Assembly (NCBI GenBank): GCA_036346225.1
Contig: JARFIW010001480.1
Coordinates: 9,889,001 to 9,953,000, forward strand
DNA length: 64,000 nt
Reading direction: 5' to 3'
Origin: Platerodrilus igneus
Taxonomy: Eukaryota > Arthropoda > Insecta > Coleoptera > Lycidae
Position numbers and translations under genes: made by a program. Each line of letters opens with the position of its first letter. The first letter of the stretch is position 1. Positions 56,131 through 64,000 of the stretch are shown in pieces. Under the pieces are notes generated by a model. The model was not told the origin of the DNA. It did not search any database and saw nothing but the letters and a program-made list of their open reading frames with translations.

Positions 56131-56838
56131 AATTAGACTTAAACCTGATGAGTACTAGAAATAAATACAGGTGTTGGTTCTGCAATATTTTCAACTAATC
56201 TTGATTGTGCGAAAGGATTTATTGGAAAACTATTAATTCGGCAAATGTCTAAGCGTTGGGGGATCTTGGTAGCCATCAGGTTGCTAAATATCGGGTGAAA
56301 TAGGGTATATATTTACAAAACAAAAGAAGGGGAACTGAACTGTAAACAAAAACGACCATCGACTATGTTCGAAGATAACAAATATAGAAACAAGGACAAA
56401 AACGTTGGAAGCATATGGGTGGAGCACTGCACTGTACGCCTATGAAATAGGAACAATAGGAGAAGCAGACAGGAAAAGGAAGAAGCCTTTTGGAATGTTA
56501 TGCTTCAGATGTATGATGATGATATCATGGACAGATAAAGTTAATAACAAAGACGTTATAGAAATAGTAGGTGAAGAAAGATATCTGTGAAAAACAAAAA
56601 AAAATAGGAAACATAGAAGGACAGGATACGTTCTAAGGGGAATAGTGCGAACTATATTACAAGAAGATATAGGAAAACAGAGAGGTAGATGTAGACCTAA
56701 ATCAGACTATTACACGCAGATAGTGAAAGGATGCAGACTGGAAATTTCAGACAAATGTGTTGGTTAGCTCAGAATAGGAAACAGTGAAGATACGCGTCTA
56801 ACGATTTCCATGACTGAAGTCTTAATGATGATGATGAT
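56000..56838 (+). mobile_element. LINE-tail composite element, plus-strand copy
   Basis: Contains a short LINE 3' end, a spacer of about 230 bases, and a longer C-terminal fragment (56405-56780: TIGEADRKRKKPFGMLCFRC and MMMISWTDKVNNKDVIEIVG), ending in (ATG)n at about 56826-56838. The arrangement is the same as at 5427-6310 on the other strand. Confidence 0.78.
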
Positions 56839-56999
56839 GGTAAGAGAAACCATTAAATTTTGTACATTTATAAATTGTATGATTATTCAAGTTACGGAGT
56901 AAACACTTTTCCTTACCACTACCCGTGTGCTTCGTTTTATTAAAATCATTTGAATAAGTATTTGCATTTTGGCTTTGGGGCAGAATACTTGAACGTTCT

Positions 57000-57850
57000 A
57001 AAACCGTACATCTAATGTTCCAAAAATTTAAATAACTTGTCTAACGTAGGCCATGTGTTGGAAGGAACATCCAAATAAATTCTTGTGTGCTTATCTAGTT
57101 TTTGGGAAAAATGTACACTAGTCTTAAATTTCAATTTTGAACATATACTTGCAAATTTTGTAACCCTTCCAAGTTCTGTTTTAGGAAAGTAATAAAACTT
57201 CTTAGGGAATCTACATCTGATTTATTCAAGAAACTGGTAACTAATAAGTTTTGTATATGATCATATATTATGTTCAGTTGATTTTCACATCTGCCCCTTA
57301 GCGAATCTAAAGTTACCTGGAAGTTAACACTAATCAATTGTAAATTAGCAATCAAACTCAGCGCCCGTTTACTAAATAGGATTTGAGACAGATTAGCTTT
57401 TCCGCATGAGATAACATTCGATCATTTATTATCAAAAGCTCAATAAATGAACTCCATGCTTTTGGATTCCCAAACAATATTTAATCGAGGTTTATTTACG
57501 TTCGTGGTTTAACTGAATTAGGATTGCGGTTCACAGTTTCAAATGAATGAATGTATTCTTGAAAAAGCGCTAAAAGGGAACAATATTTATCTTGAACAAT
57601 ATCCCTATCAGAACATTGTTATTCATCTTCACTTCAATTCCATCTTGAATTAAACTGTATCGATCAAAAACTTTAGTTAACATTTCCGGTCTTGTTTTGA
57701 AAGCAAACACTTTCTCCTCTGATTCATGATTACTTGTAAAACATTTTTCGCTTACAGTAATTTTTCTTTTTCCAAAGACCTTTGTTTAATTAAAGCTTCC
57801 ATCTTACCGTCTAGAAGTAAAGTAAGAAATAACTAAATAAGCAATTTTAA
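57000..57850 (-). pseudogene. BEL/Pao gag fragment (broken)
   Basis: The minus-strand order is: FKTRPEMLTKVFDRYSLIQD (about 57690-57640), FGNPKAWSSFIELLIIND and LSHAEKLICLKSYL (57478-57378), a frameshift, then IANLQLISVNFQVTLDSLRG and DHIQNLL (57352-57230), then SLRSFITFLKQNLEGLQNLQ, a frameshift, and FSQKLDKHTRIYLDVPSNTW (to about 57020). This follows the gag (DUF1759-type) layout of BEL/Pao elements. No LTR, protease or RT was found nearby. Confidence 0.78.
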
Positions 57851-58369
57851 CGACTCGCAACATTGACCTACGTATTCTAAACGCTGCCTTATGCGTTTAG
57901 CAATAGTAAACTGCGTTACATCTGTTAAGTCAATATAGTATCAGAAAAGAACAATAATCAATTTATAACAATTAAGAAAATATTTAATATTTAATCTCAC
58001 CTTAAATCTTCGCAATGAGTTTTTTATTCTTAAAGAAATCTCCACTTTCAACTTGCAATTATACTTTCAGAACTTATAAACACTATGTACACTCATTCCT
58101 CGTACATTTACTGGAACTGGAAATATTCTTCACTTTTCATTTATAGAATTAACTGGAAATTCTTTAATTTTGGAAATTTTTCTTAAAATTTCCTGATCGT
58201 CTAGTTCTTTTTAGTATCCGTCTCGAAGTAGTCAATTTCGACTATGTAGCAGAAGTATACAATGAATCGTACACAATAGATCGTTTTAGTGTAAAATTGG
58301 AAATCAAACTCCTAATGATGTCGTTACACAATTATTCAACATTTTAGGGGTGGAGTTTGGGTACTGTTG
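57851..58369. other. Unassigned AT-rich interval
   Basis: Nothing recognised. Confidence 0.4.
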
Positions 58370-58817
58370 TGTCTAGTCTTCAATCAGTAGTTCTATGTCT
58401 GGTGCTGTAAGTAGGAAAGATTGTGTTTTTTGCTATTTGCTGTTGTTGTAGGTTAAGAACATCCAAGATTTAGGACGAGATTGCTTACTCAAGTAGGATA
58501 GGGACGATATTGTCTATGGTGAGAAGTTTGGTTGTGTAATGGCGAGATTAGGATATAAGGGGTTGGTGGTTTGATAAGTTGTCCAAGGGTCGGGCATTTG
58601 GTTCTGAAATGATGTCTTGATAGTGTTTTTTTTTACCGTTTCGGATATTGTGTTTTTATAAGTATTGTTCTGTGGAGTAGAATTGTTCGAGTTCTTGAAT
58701 GTTCAATATCGCAAGTAGGGGTTTCGTTGTTCCCTTTGGAATCGTATATCTAGTAATGGGACTCGGGCGTTCTGGTATTGTTTAGGTCATTTGTCCACCA
58801 AGGTGTTGGTTACATAA

Positions 58818-59590
58818 CACCCACTTTATAATGGAAACTGATATACATAATTTGAGCATTAAGTTTTAGGCAACCAATTATACAACTAAAGCATGAAGTT
58901 TAAACACTGCATAAAAGTAACGCTGTAATCTTCGCAAACGATCGTCTCGTTCCGTTTTGCAATTTGTATTGTAGTAGGTGACGCCAAGATAGTTAAATTT
59001 AACAACTATAGTATTATTTTTTGTTTTATTGATTTTCAATTTTGTGCTGTTATTGTTGGATTAGTCGATTATTTTGAGAAATGGAAACTTAGAGTGCGAA
59101 ATAAAAAAAAAGTTGTGTTAGAGTGCAATGACACCGAGAGTAAGAGACATATTTCCCGAAAAATGATGGAGAACTGTTTAGGTTATGGATTACACATGTA
59201 AACAACCCCTTTGTTATTAAATAAAACAAATAGCCAGATCTGCAGTAGTTATGTTGCATGCAATAAACATTTTTCAAAGGAATTTCTAGTTGAAGATACA
59301 AAATGTGGCTTACGAAGAGATGCTTATCCTAATATCAATTTATAACTACTATAAACTTTATAATATTATTGTACTGGTGGGAACATATTTATCTATCTAT
59401 CTAGCGCTGTTATTTCAGTTTCATCATGCTCTTCACGAATATTTAATTTAATTCAAAATTTAAATTAGTAACTATAAATACATACACGCCACTTTCTTGC
59501 AGTGTTTAAACTCCGAACTTCAGTGTATTGTTGGTTGCATAAAACTTAATGCTAGATTTTAACATGGCAGTTACCATTATAAAGTGGGTG
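58818..59590. mobile_element. 773-bp TIR element with THAP remnant, TAA flanks
   Basis: The left end CACCCACTTTATAATGG and the right end CCATTATAAAGTGGGTG are exact inverses. Inverted similarity continues for about 80 bases (CATTAAGTTTT...CAACCAA against TTGGTTG...AAACTTAATG). TAA occurs directly outside both ends (58815-58817, 59591-59593), suggesting a 3-bp duplication. The interior encodes a THAP-like fragment on the plus strand. The superfamily is unresolved: a 3-bp TAA would suit PIF/Harbinger, while THAP domains are typical of P-type elements. Confidence 0.82.
59050..59345 (+). pseudogene. THAP-type zinc-finger fragment
   Basis: The plus-strand frame ends ...CNKHFSKEFLVEDTKCGLRR followed by DAYPNIN. 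This resembles the C-terminal half of a THAP domain (C/S-x-x-HF, then an LRRDAVP-like end). The N-terminal C2 pair is not clear, and a stop interrupts near 59200. It lies inside the 773-bp TIR element and may be the residue of its transposase. Confidence 0.5.
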
Positions 59591-59599
59591 TAATGTGGT

Positions 59600-60645
59600 G
59601 TTGGTTTGGTTATGGTGTGTTTAGTCGAGATGGAGGTAGCGGCGGCATTTTGTATGTTTTATTAAGTTCTTAGTTGGGGTGTGTGGGTCCACGTTTTTGT
59701 ATTTTTGGGAAGGGAAATCTGAACTTCTTGTTGTGAGGAACTATAGGAATTTGGGCTAGTTCGCTTTATTTGTGATAATTGATAAATGATTGTTTAGTGC
59801 TGGTCTGAACTGAGCGATTGACATTCCAGGAGTTGATTAAGCTTGCAGCAGACGGGGAGACCAGGGTGATGTCTATATTGGATTAATGAGTAGATGAATA
59901 GAAGATTCCCAGGTTGGTGTATTTAAAGTAGAGTTTAGAATATGTAGCTGGTGTTGTAGAATAAAGCCTTCCAGTACAATTCTTTGTTAGTATGTGTGAA
60001 TATTGTGCCGTTGTGTGGATTTAGCGTTTATGTCTGCAGAAATTATCTAGGGGTGGTTTCCGATGGGGCTTCTAATGTTCGTGCAAGTATGTATTAATGT
60101 GATTTCGGTATTGAAAATATGAGAAAATTAGGAAGACGTTACCTGATGATCAATACATTTTAATTTGAGGGGAGGAGAATGAAGATATAAAACAGGCGTC
60201 AATCTTAAGATAGGCTGTTATTAATACGGAGGTGAATTTTGGATCTGGCGGGTTCTGCTGGGGGGATTTGGAGTATTTGTTTTCTCTTAGAGTGCTATCA
60301 AGTTGAAATGAAGTGGCTTTGGAATGTAGGAGGTAAGTTTGTAGAGCTAGGATTGTGGGAATTGGGGGAAGCTGTGCGAACTTCCGTCTTTCTGTAAGTT
60401 TAAAGTCCATAGTCCATTCTTAGCTTGTTTAGTTCGAGTGCCTGTTTATATGCACTCCAGTGTATGCTTGTAACAGGTAAGTTGTGCGATTGGTTAAGCC
60501 TGATGCAGTTAGTCCAGGATGGCGAGTAGAGACAAGGAGGGGGCAAACATTTGTGAGGTGTGAGGACTTAACAACGACCGCAAGCTGTTACAGATTGATA
60601 GAGTTTTGCAGAGTGTCCGAAACACTGGCAGTTGTAATACTGTTC
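59600..60645 (-). pseudogene. Jockey-like ORF1 zinc knuckle and ORF2 endonuclease fragments
   Basis: The knuckle reads YYNCQCFGHSAKLYQ and then CGRC; the last Cys of the first CCHC is Tyr. The C-terminal stretch QQNPPDPKFTSVLITAYLKI resembles the end of jockey-type ORF1 in insects. In ORF2, SADINAKSTQRHN fits the GDFNAKH motif of the endonuclease, followed by TPTWESSIH and DITLVSPSAASLINSWNV, with stops and frameshifts between. Assignment rests on short motifs. Confidence 0.6.
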
Positions 60646-60699
60646 CGTTTATATTGTATATAATTTACCGCTTAAATTATTTTCGAAGTTGGAGTTTGT

Positions 60700-61021
60700 T
60701 GATTATTTACCTCCGCCCGATATATCAATGTGTTATTACATGTACCGTGTATTACGTTAAACACCGCGCCTGTACAAAGTGCCACGATATCGATAAACTA
60801 TGCTCTTCGCATGTGCAAGAACTTTCTTGTCACCGACCATGGAGAAGACACGAAACATTGTAGTATCGCTTTCAGTTAAAGACGGCCGCAAAATTACATA
60901 TGCTACGTTTCGCCATATCGACGCATTCAACAGGGTTTTTACTATCGTTATTCGTTTCAACGGTCGCATGAACATAAATGTGCGTCACTCGGCTCGCATA
61001 GAAGATAAGTGTTTGAAGTAA
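60700..61021. other. GC-richer unassigned stretch with open frames on both strands
   Basis: Open frames of 70-85 codons exist on plus (60606-60863, 60800-61021) and minus (60975-60757). None shows a motif I recognise. It lies between the jockey-like LINE and the BEL/Pao LTR. Confidence 0.25.
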
Positions 61022-61263
61022 TTATTTGTTTGTTTATTATCATTTATTTTATTTTTCGTATACATGTCCACTTTTTCTCTACCATCAGTAGCTATCGAAA
61101 TTATCGCAAAAAATTAACATGGTTCACTTCCCACCGGATCTAAATAAACAACCAATTTTAATTGATAATTAGATTCACGTTAGCATACCGCTTATCAAAG
61201 CTTTGCAAGTTGTTTACAAGCCTTCTTTGTTATTGGGTTCGGTACCAGCATTTTGTACATATT

Positions 61264-61911
61264 TGTTATTGCCGCGAGTTATCTATCCCCCAATTGATGT
61301 ATACATATTAAAATAGAATAATTAGGAAATTATTAGAAAGTGTAATGAAATGTTTAGTGATGTGCAACAAAGTAAATACAAGGACAATTTGTAAAGTTTA
61401 TTAACATTTATGAGAACGGATGCGCTACTTTGTATCGCAGACGATAGTGACACTGCAGATGTCAGGTCACAGACGGTCATAGACGGTCAGGTACCGTGAT
61501 TAGTTAGAAATTAAGATTACAACAATGTAATTATGAATAGCATTAAGAATAAGCAGACATGAGATCTGCAAGTTCCCACAGCCATGTGAGGGGGTAGGAA
61601 CATTATAAAAAGTCCGGGAGCCCAAGAACCCGGCATTCAGTCTTCGAACTCTATACTTCGTTGTTCAAGCTACTCAAGGACGTCAGTCCAGTGATCCGCT
61701 TTAGCATTGCAGTTTGCTAGACTACTCATCATAGTACAATTAACTAGTGTAATTTCGATTTAAAGTAATATTTAATTAATTTGTCAAAATTCCATAAGTC
61801 AATTTTGTATCAATAAATAAATTTGTTAAGAAGTTTTGGAACTGGTTTTTAAAAAGGCAGATCTCAAGGCCCGAACCTTAACTCGCGTTTGCCTTTAATT
61901 TAATCATCGAG
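61264..61911 (+). repeat. BEL/Pao 5' LTR
   Basis: TGTTATTGCCGCG start and a probable TTTAATCA end. It contains TATAAAA, an initiator and AATAAATAAA (61812-61821), giving U3-R-U5 order. It is homologous to 44825-45413. Confidence 0.75.
61604..61642 (+). promoter_or_regulatory. LTR core promoter: TATAAAA and TCAGTC
   Basis: TATAAAA (61604-61610) lies 33 bases before TCAGTC (61637-61642), the arthropod initiator consensus. The same arrangement is present in the related LTR at 45149-45181. Confidence 0.7.
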
Positions 61912-61960
61912 ATTTCGGTTCCATTTCATCCGTTCTTTTGTATTTACTAAATTTTTAACC

Positions 61961-63988
61961 ATGGCAGAAAAATTGAAACGTAGCTGTTTTGTACGTAATA
62001 TTTCAATTAATTCGCTGAATGAAATGTATGAAATCGCGCAGAAATCTACCGTTGAATCAACCTTTTTTGATTTATTTCGAGCGCAATACCAATCTCTCGT
62101 GACGGTTCGAAAACGTTTCTTTACACACTATAATTTTATAGTAGGTACAATTTCTTCCGCCGACGACGCTGATGAACAATTTGAAACGGAAAACGCTATT
62201 CGTAAACTCTTCGATAACCATTTCTTTCAAATAAAAGCGCTCTATTACAAGCTGTTTCCGAGCCAGTCGTCGTCGTCTCACGCTAATGTGACGGCGCCGC
62301 TAGATACTTTTAAGTCGAAAGTTTCACTTCTACCGCTGGCCCTCCCTACGTTTGATGGGAAAGGTTCTTTGTTTGAAAGCTTTATTGACCGCTTTGATAG
62401 CTTGGTTCATATTAATAACGATCTGTTAAACGTGGATAAATTTTCCTATTGTTGATCAGCACTAAAAGGTTCCGCACTCTTAATCATTAAGAGCTTGACC
62501 TTACAGAAACCAATTACCCTCTTGCCTACAATAAACTTCGTGAAAAATATCGTATATTCGTCACATTACATCAGCTCTATGAAACAATATTGATAAATTT
62601 TCCAAATTGAATTCTGATAACCTCACGGGTTTGCAAAAATTAGTTGATACCTTTGTTGATAATTTACAAGCGCTTGAGAAATTTGATTTGCCCATAGAGA
62701 AATGGGATTTTATTCTTGTACAGATGATCTTAAATCGTCTTGATGTACACACTGGCCGTAGTTTTGAATTGCGTCAAGATCCTACCGCTATCCCATCTTA
62801 TAAAGAGTTAATCGATTATCTGGAAAAAACTTGTAAATCTTTATCGAATTTGTTGGTAAATCATAAAACCGGTTTAAACAAAGTTATTTATTCCAGCAAA
62901 CTGTCTAAGTCTCGCTCCGCCGTATCTATGTTAGTCCAGATGAAGCCTAATGTTAATTAATGTCCGCTTTGCAAACAAGATCACAATCTTTATCGTTGTA
63001 ATGATTTTGTCAAACTTTCTTCATAAGATCGTTACAACTTTGCAAAAAAACCAACATTTTTGCATTATTGCCTTAGCAATTCTCACATTTTAAAATAAAT
63101 GCAAGTCTACTTTTTCATGCCGCCAATGCAATCAACGTCTCATTTCTTGTTGCACTTCGATCGCGTTTCGTCTAAACCCCTTTTCGCTGCTACTAACCAG
63201 GTTCGCTGGAGCCCGGACACTGCCGCCCCTAAGGTTTCACCTTCTATAGTCCCGCTATTCAAGACCGCTACAAGCCTTCCGCTCCTCTTACCTGTAGTGG
63301 CCCGTCAACTTTGAATGTCGTTCTATTTAATTTCTTAGCTAAAACTGCAGTCGTTTAACTTTCCACCGTTCAAGTGGAAATTGCCGATTGCTCTGTTTTT
63401 TTTCCAAAAATTTTGCGGTTTACTCGATTCGGGCAGCATGACTTCTTTTATTTCGCAAAATAGTGTGAAATGTGTAAGTTTTTGTACCACTCCACATTCC
63501 CTTATCCTTAGTGGTTTAGGCACCATACGCTCTGCAGCCCTGTATGGCGCTGTCGCCATCTCGCTAAAATAGGTGTTTCTTCACCGATTATTAATTTTCA
63601 AACTGTAGTACTTTCCAAAGTTTGTGAAAATTTGCCTACTTCTAATTTTTCTTTAGAACATTTCAGTCATTTGGCTAACCTCAAGCTAGCTGATCCGCTG
63701 AGCCTTGCTCAATCTGGGCCCATTCATTTCTTACTTGGCGCGGATATTTTCCCCCAAGTGTTATTAGATGGTCGCATTGGTTGCGTTGTGAAACCCGAAA
63801 GCATAAGTACGAAATTACGAGTTGTTTTCAACGCTTCCCCTAAAACTGTCTCAATCATCCTTAAACGATCACTTATTTGTTGGACCGAAGCTGTAACCAG
63901 ATATTACCGCAATTTTGTTACAATTTCGCTTACATCCTTATGTTGTCACTGCCGATATTCGTCAGATGTACAGACATATTCTTGTTAA
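61961..63988 (+). pseudogene. BEL/Pao gag-pol: gag, zinc cluster, protease, RT start (broken, internally deleted)
   Basis: Start MAEKLKRSCF at 61961, the first Met after the LTR. Gag (61961-62452) includes LPTFDGKGSLFESFIDRFDS. A stop then a frameshift follow, and gag continues at 62607-62960 (LQALEKFDLPIEKWDF). A zinc-cluster remnant reads CPLCKQDHNLYRC (about 62965-63000). The protease (63381-63572) has CGLLDSGSMTSFIS. The next segment (63632-63988) has HFLLGADIFPQVLLDGRIGC and passes directly to STKLRVVFNAS, the start of RT. The stretch that usually separates these is missing, consistent with an internal deletion. RT then frameshifts and reads VTADIRQMYRH at the edge. The protease DSG is intact. 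Confidence 0.9.
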
Positions 63989-64000
63989 TCCCGCTCAGCG

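Larger units (their letters stand above)
58370..60645 (-). mobile_element. Jockey-like LINE relic, interrupted by a TIR element
   Basis: The coding (minus) strand is A- and C-rich. It contains an ORF1 zinc-knuckle region (about 60645-60560), an ORF1 C-terminus (about 60410-60150), ORF2 endonuclease pieces (about 60070-59800) and the endonuclease-RT linker with PTPWWTNDLNNTR (about 58800). No RT palm was seen, so it is 3'-incomplete. A 773-bp TIR element sits just upstream of the PWW motif. Confidence 0.65.
61264..64000 (+). mobile_element. BEL/Pao LTR retrotransposon, runs off right edge
   Basis: 5' LTR (61264 to about 61911), a short leader, gag from 61961, protease and the beginning of RT at the window end. 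A related LTR stands alone at 44825. The protease-RT connection is internally deleted (see the gag-pol entry). No standard PBS could be pinpointed right after the LTR. Confidence 0.88.

Overview
The window looks like AT-rich, repeat-dominated nuclear DNA from an arthropod, most likely an insect. Nearly every recognisable coding stretch is a transposable-element relic of an arthropod-typical kind: R1/LOA-type, R4/Dong-like, RTE-like and jockey-like LINEs, BEL/Pao and Ty3/gypsy LTR elements, and hAT, pogo, Tc1/mariner-like and THAP-bearing DNA elements. I see no bacterial features, no CRISPR array, no rDNA, no genuine tRNA gene and no convincing host protein-coding gene. Two short segments near 42.1-43.1 kb carry splice-site-like signals and are the only weak host-exon candidates. 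The species cannot be named from this sequence.

Layout. 0-4.6 kb: a long, mutated R1/LOA-type LINE on the minus strand, cut by the left edge. 5.4-6.3 kb: a LINE-tail composite (minus), with a second copy at 56.0-56.8 kb (plus). 7.5-9.3 kb: a SINE-like/half-LINE element split by a 1,439-bp solo LTR; the uninterrupted version lies at 33.03-33.36 kb. 11.2-12.8 kb: a non-coding LTR relic. 13.8-16.3 kb: a 5'-truncated second R1/LOA-type copy. 16.3-20.1 kb: a deleted BEL/Pao element with a PHD finger at its N-terminus (minus). 21.6-22.3 kb: a gypsy gag N-terminus (minus). 22.7-33 kb: mostly AT-rich sequence with (TA)n tracts, a hammerhead-like motif and a 255-bp tandem duplication. 34.8-37.5 kb: a gypsy gag-pol relic (minus). 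38.56-41.16 kb: a hAT element with TIRs and a perfect 8-bp target-site duplication (TSD). 43.2 kb: a Tc1/mariner-like HTH fragment. 44.8-45.4 kb: an LTR related to that of the BEL/Pao element at the right edge. 45.8-48.7 kb: SINE pieces, an LTR/PBS remnant and a pogo-like transposase relic. 49.3-50.5 kb: a gypsy gag relic. 50.5-53.8 kb: an R4/Dong-like LINE carrying recurrent SINE insertions. 53.9-56.8 kb: an RTE-like LINE interrupted by a foldback MITE and by a segment with a hammerhead-like core. 57.0-57.9 kb: a BEL/Pao gag relic (minus). 58.4-60.6 kb: a jockey-like LINE (minus) split by a 773-bp TIR element with a THAP remnant. 61.26-64 kb: a BEL/Pao element (plus) with LTR promoter signals, running off the right edge.

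How the parts relate. No operon or pathway is present; the organisation is a record of nested insertions. Several insertions can be dated relative to each other from the sequence alone, using empty-site comparison, shared TSDs and restoration of a host-element reading frame. All protein-coding elements here carry stops, frameshifts or deletions, so none looks autonomous. Intervals listed as unassigned were read by eye; fast-evolving or very old repeats may remain in them.
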